Shown here: piece by piece, positions 1-12,029 of the stretch
How the letters are laid out: every line of letters begins with the position of its first letter
How positions within the stretch are numbered: position 1 is the stretch's first letter
Origin: Patagioenas fasciata
Taxonomy: Eukaryota; Chordata; Aves; Columbiformes; Columbidae
Reading direction: 5' to 3'
Assembly (NCBI RefSeq): GCF_037038585.1
Contig: NC_092541.1
Coordinates: 567,445 to 631,444, forward strand
DNA: 64,000 bases
Notes under the pieces: generated by a model
What the model was told of the DNA's origin: nothing
The model's database searches: none
Seen by the model: the letters and a program-made list of their open reading frames with translations, nothing else
Made by a program: the position numbers and the translations under genes

Positions 1-7
1 CCCCGAG
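1..7 (+). CDS. MRC2: possible end of an upstream MRC2 coding exon
   Basis: The window opens with CCCCGAG followed directly by GTAGGG, which resembles a splice donor. If the exon ends at the G, its last base completes a valine codon with the TG that starts the next candidate exon, so the phase fits. Only seven bases are visible, so this is a guess from position and phase. Confidence 0.3.
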
Positions 8-269
8 GTAGGGGCCCCCCTGTGGTGCCTGGGTTGAAGTGGGGTGAGCTGGTGGTCTGTGCAGGCAGCACCGGCCACGTGTGTTGGGCAGTTCAGGTGT
101 AAGGGGGTTGTGGGGGCCGGTGTTGGGGTCTGCAGGTCCCCGCTGGGCTCAGCGGTGCTCGGGTGGGCTGTGCGCGCCTCGGTGGCCGGGTCAGCACCGG
201 TGGTGCGGGTGCTGGGAGGAGGGGAGGGTGCTGTGGCTGCGCGCTCACCTGTCTGTGTTGCCGTTGCAG

Positions 270-296
270 TGGAGGAGAGCAGCTTTTCCAGGGCAG
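270..296 (+). CDS. MRC2: probable penultimate MRC2 exon (27 bp, stalk before the membrane)
   Basis: A pyrimidine-rich stretch ending in TTGCAG precedes the exon and a consensus GTGAGT donor follows it. The 27 bases keep one frame between two phase-1 introns. They give (V)EESSFSRA, which joins in frame to ALPENTTA in the last exon. This would be the short stalk between the last C-type lectin-like domain and the transmembrane helix. The assignment rests on splice sites, matching phase and position 617 bp upstream of the recognised terminal exon. An mRNA alignment would settle it. Confidence 0.65.
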
Positions 297-913
297 GTGA
301 GTGGCATCGGCAGCCTGGGCACAGCACTGGGAACTGGCGCTGGGGGAGCGTGGTTTAGCCCGGCTTGTATCAATAACCAGGGAAACGGTGTTTGCGGGTG
401 GGACATCCCATCCCCGGGTGGCTTTGGCCCTGGGTTCGGACTCCCCGGCAGCAGGAACCGTCTGTCCGTGGAGGAGTGTGTCTGGCCAGTGTTTTGCTGG
501 GCTGTTTTGCCCTTGCCCACACTGCCTGGCCACATCTGCTGGTGGGATCCCAAAGATCCAGCCCAGGCAGCTGCCAGATGTTCACGCACATCAGGAGCAA
601 CCCAAAGAGGCTGCCTGGCCCCTGGAGCTCTGCCACGGGCAGGACATCCCCAGAACACCAAAGCAGCCTCCAGTCCTGTCCTGCTCTGGCCCATCCAAAA
701 AGACATCAGGTTCTTAGGGCCACGGGGCAGTGCCAGCGCTGGGTTAGCAGTTGGACTTGATGATCTTGAGGGTCTCTTCCAACTAAAACGGTTCTATTAT
801 CCTGCCCAAGAGGCCCCATCTGGCTGGACACCCACCAGCCCAAGCCCCTCTTGTGGGATAAGACGCTGGGAGACATGAGGCTGCCTTTCACTGGCCTTTC
901 CCCCTCCCCGCAG
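297..913 (+). other. MRC2: last MRC2 intron
   Basis: A short intron of about 0.6 kb running from a GTGAGT donor to a CCCCTCCCCGCAG acceptor. Its only recognisable content is a small CR1 3' end, listed separately. The long open frames across it lack support because they run through both splice sites. Confidence 0.65.
738..801 (+). mobile_element. CR1 LINE 3'-end fragment
   Basis: The sequence GTTGGACTTGATGATCTTGA, followed by GGTCTCTTCCAACT and a decayed GTTCTATTAT end, matches the conserved 3' UTR of avian CR1 elements in the sense orientation. It is a short, old, 5'-truncated copy lying in the last MRC2 intron. Confidence 0.7.
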
Positions 914-1134
914 CTCTGCCGGAGAACACGACGGCCATCGCGGTGGTGGTGCTGTCGACGCTGGCGCTGTGCGCCATGCTGGGCATCGCCGTCTACCTGT
1001 ACAAGCGTCGGCGGAGCGCGGAGCGAGGAGCCTTCGAGAGCGCCCGCTACAGCCGCACCACCTCCAACCCCAGTGAATCCGCCGAGAAGAACATCCTGGT
1101 GTCGGACATGGAGATGAACGAGCAGCAGGACTAA
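914..1134 (+). CDS. MRC2: MRC2 (Endo180/uPARAP) terminal coding exon: transmembrane helix and cytoplasmic tail
   Basis: MRC2 is a single-pass endocytic receptor of the mannose receptor family that takes up collagen and associates with the urokinase receptor. This exon encodes its C terminus. From the acceptor CCCCGCAG the frame reads ALPENTTA, then a hydrophobic helix (AIAVVVLSTLALCAMLGIAV, about 20 residues), a basic stop-transfer segment YLYKRRR, and a tail of roughly 45 residues ending in EKNILVSDMEMNEQQD and a TAA at 1132-1134. The LV pair with a glutamate four residues upstream corresponds to the dihydrophobic endocytosis signal described for Endo180 (Leu1468/Val1469 and Glu1464 in the human protein). 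The tail also carries serines and threonines that could be phosphorylated. The acceptor and a phase-1 junction fit the 27-bp exon upstream. The ectodomain exons lie outside the window. Recognition is from the tail motif and from the neighbouring TANC2 gene. Confidence 0.9.
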
Positions 1135-3456
1135 CGGCAGGGGGGACGCTGGGGACGGGGACCTGGGGAGGGGGGAGGACGGGGAGCATCACACGCGCTA
1201 TCCCCGCGGCGCACGGGGCAGGGGGGACCAGGACCGGTGCGGCAGGGCAGAGAGCGGGGCTGGGGTCGGGGTTGGGGTCGAGCGGAGGGAGCTGGGGTTC
1301 CTCCTGCCCCATGGGTCGCTGTCGCCATCTCCGGGCTCGTCCCCGGCTGCGGGGAGTTTTCCTGCAGCAGCCGTGGAGGCGGTTTCAGGGCTAAAAAGTT
1401 TTGAGGAAAGTTGCTCCCACTGGTTCAAGAGCTTTATGGCGGTGTGAACAGGCTCCACGACACCTTCCCCTTGGGTGGTGGGTGTGCAGGGCCCCACGAC
1501 GGGCTTGTTCCCCCCAGGAGCCGAGCTGGTGGCCAAGAAGACATCCTCCTGGGCAAGAGGTCTCTAAAGCCGATCTACCTCCTCTCCACACAGCAGCGAG
1601 GGCCCTGCCAGCCCCCAGTCCCACCAGCTGTCCCCCTCCTTGGCATCGTCCCCCACCTCCGGCAGAAAGCAGCGGAGCTGCCGTCGCAGCGACCCGAGCG
1701 CGGATCCCCCAGCATCACCGATGGGACCCCCTCTCCTCCCTGGCGCATCCCCAGGGCTGCATCCAGCCCCGGCGGGGCTGCGCTGCTCCCCGCTTTCCGT
1801 TACTTTGGTGTGTGTCCCCAAATAACTGCACGCGATGGCACCGGAGCAAACCGCTGGCCAGGCCCCTCTCTGGCGGGAGCTCCCCCGGCACCCCGGGCTC
1901 CACCGGAGGAGCTCGGTGCCACAGCACGAGGTGCCGCCAGGGCCACCAACTGTCCCTTGCCGGGCAGGGACAGCGGGGCTGGGGTCACTCGCTGCTGGGT
2001 GCTGCATTCGGGCCAGGAGGACGAGCACCAGGGCCGTAGGGTGGGGAGCGATTTGGAAGCTTTGGTGGTTACTTTGAAAGTTTGGTGGTTCTTGTTTTGT
2101 TTTGTTCTGTGTTTTTAAGGAAACGATAGCTTTTTTTGCTATACTGTATTGAGCGCGTGCTGAATATATACGTTCTTCCACACGGCTAGCTGGGGTGTTT
2201 CTGGTTGCCTGTTTTACGTGCAGAGGAGGAGGAAGGCAGCGCAGGGCTAAGCCTGGCTTCGGACCTGGGCAGGAAGGAGCGGGGCGCCCAAGGCGGAGCT
2301 TTTCTCCTCCATCCCGGTGCTGGGGTGACAGAGGCTGCCTGGAGACAGCAAGAGACATTCGGGCCCCCAGGGGGGTTCCCTGCTGGGAATGGGACCCAAA
2401 GAGCCCCCCAGACCTCTGAAGTGGGGCGGCACAGCCCCTACAAGGGACGTTGCGTTTAGTCCTCTGCCTCCGAGGGTCGAGTTGGGTTTTTATTTTCATT
2501 GTGACAACGAGAACTAGCTAAGGTTTGTTACTCTCTCCTTTTTCACACCTGCGTGGATTTTAAAATCTGTTGATTTCACTTAAGCTGGACATTAAGTGTT
2601 TAAGAAACTGTTGGGGGGTGGGACGAGGGAACACGGGATCGTTGGGGTTTTCTTTACTTCTTGGCAATGTCCAAAAGCCGCCACGACGTTTCAGGGTGAG
2701 CGAGAATCTGGAGCACGCAGAGCTGCCCCGGCTCCGTTTCTCTCTCTTTGGCTGTCTCTGTATTTTCTTTCCTGAGGTCCTTTCTGGTGTGGAGCTGTCG
2801 GTTTTGTCCAGGGGCCCGTGGCTTTCCCAGCGTGGCCGTTGGATCCTGAGAAGCCGCGCGTGGATCCCTCCCCGTCCCCAGCACGTGTTGCTGTGCCGAG
2901 CTGGGAAGGCGCCGGCATCGCTGGCTGGAATAGCGGGAGGGGTGCTGAGCCGGACGGGGGTAGAGGTGCTGGATTAACCCCTCCTGGCTGAGCTGAGCTC
3001 TTAGGAAGTCCTAAAAGATAAAGGTGGAGGTTTGGACGGGTGGGAAGGAGCGGGGGGAGAGCGGTGCTGGGGTGGAGGGGCAGGGAACGGTGGGGTTTGG
3101 TGGGGGACGCGGGGGTACGGCCGGGATGGTGAGCGGACACAGAGTGCTGGGTGCAGGAGGAGCTCCCCTCGCCGTGCGGGAGGGCGGGCGCCCGGCTCTC
3201 ACACAGCCCCAGCGCCTCGGCTCGGAACGCTTCCTTCCTTAGTCTTGTTTGGTTTTCTTCTCGGTTTATTTGTTCTCTTGTCTCCTTTGCTCTCGAGAAG
3301 AGAGATCTGTACAATCTAAGGGAAATTCTGTACGAGAAGAGTTTCGTCAGCTGTCGGCAGCGATCAGGATTACGGGAAAAACGCATATATGGTTAAGTGG
3401 TATTTCCTATCACCATTAGAATAATGTGAAGAATTGCTTACGAGGACCCTGTCAAT

Positions 3457-3487
<31 letters not shown>

Positions 3488-3495
3488 TATATATA
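3457..3495. repeat. (TA)n microsatellite
   Basis: An almost pure TA dinucleotide tract interrupted by one AAA. It lies about 55 bp upstream of the MRC2 polyadenylation signal and could fold on itself in the mRNA. Length variation between individuals is likely. Confidence 0.9.
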
Positions 3496-3548
3496 GTTTT
3501 GCATTTTTTTACTCTCTGTGGTTTGTAAGATCCTTTTAGAAGCTTGGA

Positions 3549-3554
3549 AATAAA
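3549..3554 (+). terminator. MRC2: polyadenylation signal AATAAA, probable MRC2 end
   Basis: A canonical AATAAA is followed 20-45 bp later by a T/CT-rich downstream element (TTTCTTTTTTCTTTTG). This is the first good signal after the MRC2 stop codon. A second AATAAA at 4089-4094 could serve as a distal site. Confidence 0.65.
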
Positions 3555-3570
3555 ATTTCCTTCCCCAACT

Positions 3571-6500
3571 ATTTCCTTTCTTTTTTCTTTTGTCCCTTTA
3601 TTTGGGAAACACGGATCCTGTCCTTCCTGTGTCCAATGAGACCTGCTCAGGCCTCCCAGACTGGTGTGACTGGGAGAGGTGGGATCTCACCGGGCTTTCC
3701 CGCGGGTTTGCCGGGCCTGTGAATTTGGCCGTTACTTGGTGAAGAGCCAGGTGGGCACTGGGACCAGAAGCTCTCAGGACATGTCTAAAGGTCCAGATGA
3801 TTTTTCTCTTTCATTTTGCACCCCAGAGGTGAGAGGAGCTGGTGGGGGAGGCAGCGGGGGGTGCTGCATTTAATCGCAAACAGCAGTGGAAGTAGTGGTG
3901 AGCAAACCCGCAATGCAGGGGGAACGACACCGGAGTCGTCCCCGTTCTGGAGCCGAAACGCTCCCAGGGTGACCTGACCTGAATTCACATACGTGGTTTT
4001 TCTCCAAAGGACGCCGGGTGAAGCTCAGGCTGCTCGTTTTAAACTGAAGCATAGAATGGGCTTGATTTTTTTTTCTTATTTAATTTAAAATAAATACAGC
4101 CTTTGGAGAAAAACAGTAGTTTGGAGTAACCAAAAGCGCTTTCTCACGGAGATGAGGAGGCTCCGTCTTTGATCCGCTCTTCTGAACCCGAGCTGAGCAC
4201 ACCCACCTAAGGAGTCGTTAGAGTTCCAGAGGTTTGGTTCAGGCTGGGTTCATCTGGAGAAGAACATGAAATAACCTCCTAGGTCTGAACCGGGTCAGAT
4301 GGATGCTGACCTAAAGGGTCCTTTTCTCTTGAATAAAAACCAGGAGGTTGGGGAAGCAGCGTCTACATCGCATCTGATGTTAAATGAGCAGAACCCTGCC
4401 CTACGAGGCCAACTCCTTCGATTTTTGCCTGCGCTGTTAGATCACCACTCAGACCCAGCACAGCAAAGGTGAGAATTCAGCGTTAAATACTCCGGAAGAA
4501 AGGAAACGCAGTCGTGTATCGACGGCGGGGTCCTCAGAGCCGCGGGACCCGTTTGCCGCGTACGGACCGGGACCCGTGGACGTCGCCTTTTTGAAGCAAA
4601 TGGCAGCTGGCAGCTGTTTTCCTTGTGCCCCATGGTAAAAACCGCTACTCTGAAAAGAACCAGTTTGTGCAAAACGAGCAACCGCAAGCTCTTTGTTTCC
4701 TCATTCCCAGAATCCAGGCCTAAGTCTGACTCAGAAGTTATTAATCTTGGCTGGCTAAGGAAGAAATGCAATGTTCTGTGAGCACGGCGGCTGCTTAGTA
4801 AGGAATTTTGTTTAGGGATAACGAGAAATATGCTCCATACTCTTCACTCGGGCTGGTTATTGCTTATAGTGTCGTGTATAGCTCATGTTTAATGATTTAT
4901 CTTCTAACTGATGCAGTTAGGATATCGTTGTTACGGAGCAGCTTGGAGCGTGGTGAGCACGGCCACGTGTGCGGCTCAGGTTTCCAGGCCTGGACAATAC
5001 CCAGCACAGGGGATATTAAGTGCCTTAAAACTTGCAAAATTATACCCTCTCATCACACACAGTAAAAATAAACGTAATTTATCGAGTGATAGATTTCATG
5101 TGGAACTGAGAAGTTAGGAAATGCGTTAACCAGACAAGAATTCGGAAGGTTCATGTACAAATCTGAGCGTAGCTTAAAGGAATTTATACAGCAAATTTGC
5201 ACTGATTAATCCATTTTTTTCCTGAGATACAAATACTCCAGACTTCTTGCTGTACAATACAAGGAAGCCTTCAGGCTCCTTCGTGTCTTTGCTTCCAAAC
5301 TACAGCGGTATTTTCTAGTTGCTTTACATGGGTTCAACTCGGTGTCTCTGTCAGCATTCAAGTCAAGATCTGCGTAACTGGTTTTGTTCTGCCTTCATTC
5401 TCCCTCCAAAATAAAAGGAAACCCCCTCTTTGTTGAGGCCATGCTAGTTGTTAAAGAAAAAGAACATTAAATAAAGGATCTTCACCGAAAGTTCATCCCA
5501 CACAAGCTGAAGGCGACGCACTTGATGGTTTAGTGTCGTGTAGAAATGCGCTTTGGGCCTTTAAGCTGTGCTTAGGACCACGTCTCGTTGTAAGCTCAAG
5601 CTCTAATCAGGAGAAACCTCAGAAGCAAAAGAATGTCAGTATTATATGTGACTCAAAACACACAGTAAAGGAACCACAGGCATCCCCACAGCTTGTGATT
5701 TTAAAGGTTAAAGAAGGCCAGTGAAAAGCCCAACTTAGCAGCCAACTGTTTCCAATTAGGTGAGGCAGTTTTAGGACATCATCAATGGAAATGCCATGTT
5801 TGATTTCACCACTGGTTACCTTGACCTGTGGTCTCTCAAAGTAATTAGCAGTCAGTGTTTGGACTTGGAGAGACATCAGTAGGACTACAAAAAGGACTAC
5901 GTGACATAAACTCACTTGCTTTGGCTTTAATTAAAGTAGGAGAGGAATAGGGGTGTAAAAAACAACGGAAAGGGTACTCGAGATCATGGCTTCTTGATGG
6001 AATTCACACGTTATGAGAGTTTTATCTGTTCTTAGAGTTAGGATCTGTAAATGAAGAAAGACGGGTGTTTTAGAATACTTTTCTTCATCAACAAGAAAAA
6101 TACTAACTGAACTAAATGAGGTTATGTATTTGCTTTCTCTTAATTTGGAAAGAGAGATCAATCAGTGAATAACTAGTTTGATTGCCAATTATCTGCATTA
6201 CAGCCTGTTCCAGAGGCACCTGTGCAGTCCCTCCTGAGCCTGATTTGCTGCCCGTCTGCCCGTGCACCAGCTCCACAGACACCCAAGAGACAGGGCCGAC
6301 GTGACACGGCCCGCAGGTGCACGCCGCTCAGCCCCTGGAGCGAAGCGCAAGGGGGACAGGGTCACCATCCTCACTGCGCAGGGACACCTGCTGCACCCTG
6401 CGGAAAGCACCCGGGCCACCAGCGCCTCAGCATCCCTTCTCCCTAAAAAGTGAGGCTTTTGTGATTCTTCCAGCACTGTTGTTAAGTTTTAATCTGTGGA

Positions 6501-9500
6501 AAACCTTTTCAAGTCGCTTGGTGCAAATAATGCAAAAAACGTGAAGCCCTGCTTTATCAGGTTCCCTCAGCGACTTACTGGTACCTTATTTATTGAAAGT
6601 ACAGCTGAAAAATGCAGTTTTCTCTTTTGATGGGATTGTCAAATCCACGGTATTTGAATGATTTAAGTTTTAAATATTATGTAAGTCAATCTAGTCTGTT
6701 CACTAAGGTACCTGGCAGGTGTGTTTTGCCTGGGAATGAACTCCCGGCACAGGGGAGCTGATGTGAAATGCAGAAGGTGTGCAGCGAGGTCTCTTTAGGC
6801 GCGACCCTGGATGACTGATTAATGAGAATGGATGATTCGAAGCATGATTTTACATTCCGAGGAAAGAAATTGCTATTTTCCAATGCTTGAGCCGATTCAG
6901 CTCTGCGCACCGGCTCTCCCGGCCATGTGCTTTAGCAGAAAAGGCACAAATCCTGCTGGGGATGAGGAATTCCTCAGCGGAGCCCCCAGGCCGGCGGGCA
7001 AAGCGCGGTTGTAATTAGCCAAGCGTTAACTAGGTGTCACTGCAGCCCAGCTCAGCCAGCTGCGAGCTCAGCCTGCCCAGAGCCCGTGGCAGTGGAAACC
7101 AGGCCAACAACGCCGCCAAACTCGCCCCAGCTGAACGAGGTTTGCTCCGAGAACACGAGTGTGTTATAAACACAAGACCTCGAGGCTTCCTTGGGAATGA
7201 AGTAACTCGTTTGGCATTTTGCATTGTTCCCAGGCACTACAATTTTAAATCCTGTTTATATGTGGTATCTTTCCTGGACGCGGCATGTTGGGATTCAGGA
7301 AAGCCCTTCCTAGCAGCAGCATCGGGGTTTCCAGCCTCGTCACCAGCTCCTGGGTAAGCGGATCTGCAAGACAGCAAATAACCCATCGATCACTGGGCAA
7401 TGTCTGTTTGAAATGTGCATTCTCGTTTTGCTGTTCACTAAGCCCGGACAATAAATGGTAATAGGACCTAGAAGGTGAAGGGAAAGTGTCTGGTTTGGCC
7501 AAAAAGGCAATTTCACATCTCTGGAGAGTATTAACATGCGGAGGTTAATAAATGATTTACTGGAGAAAGTTTTCTTACCCTTTTATTTCCGTTTTATTTC
7601 TACCTTTGAGAGAAATACAAGTCCTTGCTATTGGTTGTGGGACCAGAGTCTGTTCTGCAACGCAGTTCAGCAACAGGGAGTTAATCTCTTCTTGGCCAAT
7701 AATCACTGTCTACACAACTTATCTAAATAGAAGGTTTACTTTGTTTAAATACCCACTACAAAGTCGGAGTTGGGACAAAGAATAATGTCTTTGTAATGGA
7801 AAATGGATAAAATATCTCAGCGCTGGATAGTTTAACCTGGAGGTCGAACGCAAGGTTGTGGCTGGAAACTGGAGGAGTTGTAGTGAAATTACACAGCAAA
7901 GAGCAAATAAAAGCTGAGTTACTCTCAGGACTGAATTTACCAGGCCACAGCAAGTGAATGTTAATAAGCAAATAGGTGCAAATAAGCATCTTAACTCCCT
8001 TTAAAAATTCTTCTTATTCATTCGGTTAAAACTGAACTATTTGCACCAGGTAGATATTGCTACAAACTCAGAAGCACTGTGAGGCTGAAGGTGACTTTAT
8101 TGATCGTGACTAATGGTGCATTCAGGAGTTTGAAAGGGTGCAAAACAAAAAGGTGGCACAGACCAGAACTTTGTGTTGAAGAACAGAGGCGGGTTTCAGG
8201 CTGCTAAGACACATTTTTAATCAGTAGTAGCAGCACCTCTTTAAAATTCCCGTCTGGAATGTTTCACTCAGGTAAGAAAAATTACAATTGGGGATTTTTT
8301 AAAACCATGTTCTTTTTGAAGCAGTTTCCCACAAGTCCCAACATCCTTGTGAGCTCAGCAGGGGCAGCCACCTAAAACCAATGGCTTAATTAATATTGTT
8401 CTAGATCCTGAACCCTGAAACGCCAGCACAAATGCAGGAAGCTTTGATGTACAGGTGCTCTTTGACATCATAGGGACGTGAGTAAGTGCTCCATTTTCTA
8501 ACCCACAGAGTCCAGGATTATTTTGCAAGTAAAAGCAAAGCAGCTTCTTACCGTTTGTGATCGCACCTTAAAAAAGAATCCAGTTTATTGCCCTGTTTTA
8601 CATATGACTTTGAGAGATGAAGAGACGCAAGAGCGCGGCATCTTGGCTCAACGTGTGTGGCCGTTCCAGCTGAAGGTCTTGAGGCTCTCGATGGTGGTAC
8701 CTGGAGTGTGACAAAGCCCCTGTTGTCCCTTTGAACTTAGGAGCCACAGTGAGGGGGTGGACCAGGTTTTCTTTTTCAAAGCCCAAAGGTCTCATATAGC
8801 CCGAGGCCCACGTGTTTCGCCTGTTGTTCCCCATCCAAACCGTGTTAACGCGGACCTGCGTGGGAGGGAAGGTCACACACCGAGCAGCCCAACAGAAGAG
8901 CGCTGATGGGGAACGTTCGGACAAACCAGGATTAAACACTCGTTAATTGTCCTTCGGCGACACAACACGTTCCACCTCTGCGGGACCGCTCATTTATTTT
9001 TCCTGCCACGATCTATTTACATCAAGTGGGCTGGTTCGGCTATCGGAACGCACACGTACTTCAAAAATGAATGTACACGGTTCCGTAGCAAAATATTTGA
9101 ATGACTAAGTAATGAATGATTGTGAAAAGCTTGGCGGACCTTCTCCCGTGGGGCTCTGTTTTAATTCGGTATTCTCTCTGAAGTGCTGGGTTGAAAGCAG
9201 TTTCTCTTTCATGTTCGCCTGTCGCTGATAGACTTCTTTAGGAGAGTTTCACCAAGGCCATCTGTAAGCCCTGCCTGCTGCGGTGCCGCATCATTTGCCA
9301 CTAAAGCTGCTCCTGAAGGTTTTAGGAAAACGATGGTAAAATTTTTCAGCATTTTGCTCTATTTATCCTGCTTGCAGTAAATGTCCCGCACCTGATGAGC
9401 TGGGCTTGTGTTACAGGAGAGGGAGTTGGGCTAATTTAGAGCACATTTGACCATGTAATGCGGGGCCATTAACAGATAATTGAGGTTGCTCAGAAACGAG

Positions 9501-11049
9501 ACTCATTCTGCTGGTAATTTTGTCCTTCCGCACCACGCCAGGGACCTCCCCATGAGAGCAGATTCCAGACCTAATTCCGTACCTAATTCGCTCACTTGGT
9601 ACGCGATGTGGTATCTCAAACCTGGCCTCAAATTTTCAGAACGTGAACATTTTGCTTGTGGGTTTGTCCGTGATTTTTTACTGGGGTTGTCTAAACCAAA
9701 CAGAGATTAATCCCCTTTTTATGCCCGATTTTTGGAAGCGCTGAATTCTTCGCTGCATCCCACGTTCAGAATGGCAAATGGAAAGGTTGTTTAAATGATT
9801 TATTAGCATGTGTAGTCCAAATGGGGGTGGCCGGTGGAAATGCAGGTGCTGACGCGCCGCAGACAGGTGGCTTATGTGCTCGTCTGAAAGTATCATCTTA
9901 CTTTTTGTTTTCTCATCTGGACCGATGATTTGTGAGGAGAAAACTGCTGCTTAGTTCCTTGGTTTGGGGTTTCTCCTTGAGTTGTTTTGTCTTGTTTTTA
10001 ATGATGTTCAGCCACAAATACCCACTAATTGTGAGGGTAAACATATCATAACCACAACAATAGGAGAAAAAGAATGATTCTTATCACTCTGTCAGTATGA
10101 TTTTAGACTGGACATTTCAAAATGGCAAGACTAGAAAGGAATCACAAGAATCCAGCATTTCATAGCCTGGGTTCTAATTAAAAGCCCTCCCAACCTCCAG
10201 ACAGTCAAGACTAAAAAAGCCACTATTCCTGCAGTTTCAAGACGACTAATGAAAGACTTCAGACAAGCCACAAGCAGCCACTGGATCAGCTGATGTGACC
10301 TTTTTTAGATCAGCTCAGCTACGATCACAATGCTCCAGAGAAAAGATGCTCCGTGGATTTAAAACCATCAAAAATGTCACTCCAGAGAGCTTTGCAAGGT
10401 AGAGAACGCGGGCCCAGTTTCATGTGGAGTTTGCCTGACAATTAACTGGAAAGTTTTATCTGCAGCTTTGCAATTCATAACAAGCGGAGACAAGGGAGAT
10501 GTGTTTTAATTTGACGTGTCCGCGGCTCTGACCCACTGGCTCGGTCACAAACCACGGCATCACAAATGTGTTATTCTAACTCTTCCCGTCTGCACGCCTG
10601 AAATGAGCGGAATAATGAAGTATCCCTCAAGATGATGGAAACAGTATTTACCTACAGCCAAGGAAACCTTTCACAGGGGCTGAGATGCTCACCATAGGGA
10701 GGAGTGCTTGCAAAAAGGCCTCGTCAAACCCCTCATTTTCACCTTTAATTAAGATTCCCTAATGCGTTGCTGCCAAAATTATTGAAAGGAGTCGGGGACG
10801 AGTTCACACCAACCAGAGAAGCTGGTAGGGATGTGTCTGTACTCACTTAAACTAGCACTGTTGAAAAAAGTCATTACAGTTCCCATTCCTCAGTTATTCC
10901 AGGGTGCATTTTCCAGGTATATAATACTATACAATCCCAAAAGTTACTCAGGATCTCTTATCAAAAAAAATAAATCATGCTGTGATTGGTGAGCAAGGTG
11001 GGCACAGGTGATTTTGTGAAGCTCCCAAAACCACTGTGAACATAATTTA
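3571..11049. other. intergenic DNA, no gene recognised
   Basis: About 7.5 kb downstream of MRC2. Open frames are short and show no known domain. One minus-strand stretch at 5738-5870 looks somewhat protein-like but is unidentified (see findings). I saw no MARCHF10 RING-CH motif on the minus strand, no tRNA and no recognisable repeat. Confidence 0.5.
4089..4094 (+). terminator. possible distal polyadenylation signal
   Basis: An AATAAA hexamer in an AT-rich stretch 540 bp beyond the main MRC2 signal. No strong GT-rich element follows immediately, so use is uncertain. Confidence 0.25.
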
Positions 11050-11300
11050 AAGATGACAAGGGAATTAAGTCCTTGCATTAGGGTGCTGAGGGAGCTGGCT
11101 GAGGGCATTTCTGGACCGCTCTCCATCATCTTTGCCAAGTCTTGGGAAGCGGGAGAGGTGCCTGAGGGCTGGAGGAAAGCAAATGGCACTGCAGGCTTCC
11201 CAAAGGGCAGGAAGGAGGACCCGGGAACTCCAGACCGGTCAGCATCACCTCCACCCCTGGGAAACTGATAGGCTTGGTCTATTCAGTAGCAGGGAATTAG
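11050..11300 (+). mobile_element. CR1 LINE fragment, reverse transcriptase region
   Basis: The translation contains LRELAEGISGPLSIIF, then KSWEAGEVPEGWRKAN, KGRKEDPG and, after a frame shift, traces of the RPVSLTS-type motif. These are hallmark residues of the N-terminal part of the CR1 ORF2 reverse transcriptase. The copy is broken: the frame is lost near KGRKEDPG, and neither the endonuclease nor the catalytic palm is present. It is an inactive fragment without the normal CR1 3' end. Confidence 0.9.
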
Positions 11301-12029
11301 TGACATCGAGGTCCGAGAGAACATGAGTTTCATAGACAGGAAACTAAGAATCCGATCACAGGAAACCTCAGTAAGGTAGGATATTGTCAGAATAGGCTCC
11401 TAACGCATGCGGCTTCAGATCAACACAACTCAAACCTTACGTTCAGCGTGTCATCTGTTCAGCCGTGGAACGGAGCAAGATTGACCCTGGCACTAACCCT
11501 TCAGTCCATGACTAGCTAAACTTATTCTCAGGACTATTTGCCTTGGTTTTGACTACCAAAAACTGGCTAAAAAGGGGGTGGCCCAGGCTGGGCTGATACA
11601 GCGTAAGTACTGACAGACCAACTCATCTTTCCCCATGTCTGGTTAATCTTCTCACTTCATATGATTAAGGTCAGACTGATTACCCGATTGTTTTTCTTCA
11701 GGCAGATTATCGTAGGGAAGCTCTATTCTTTCCTGAGGAGCAGGGTGTTCTCTCTGATGGACATTGCCTTGCTGGCTCCCGTTCTCTGATCTGTGCCCAT
11801 GATGCAAACTTTCTGAAGACTGAAATGCTTACGCCTGATAACATCCAGAGCTTAAACAGAAGGCTGTGAGTCAAAGGCGCTGTCTTGGGGTTTGTGCACA
11901 GGGGAACAAAGAAACTCTTGTTCCCCTCAGCTTTACTTAACTGGGAGCCACACTCACCATCACCTGTCCTGCTGCCAAGTTCCTGCAGAGGTTCCTCCTC
12001 GTTAATCACGCCGTTTAATCACAGCCACC
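11301..12029. other. intergenic DNA, nothing recognised
   Basis: About 0.7 kb between a CR1 fragment and the CpG island. No coding or repeat signature was seen. Confidence 0.5.

Larger units (their letters stand above)
1135..3570 (+). other. MRC2: MRC2 3' UTR (probable extent)
   Basis: About 2.4 kb follows the stop codon without an intron signal that I can support. The first 1 kb is GC-rich; the end is AT-rich. Within it lie a G-rich run at about 3023-3125 and a TA dinucleotide tract at about 3457-3495. The end is inferred from a canonical AATAAA with a downstream T-rich stretch. The 189- to 311-residue open frames inside it on both strands look like GC-rich chance frames: none shows a recognisable domain. 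Confidence 0.6.

Noticed and set aside
1564-2499. A 311-codon minus-strand frame in the MRC2 3' UTR
   Set aside because: No recognisable domain, antisense to the transcript, and overlapped by long frames on the other strand.
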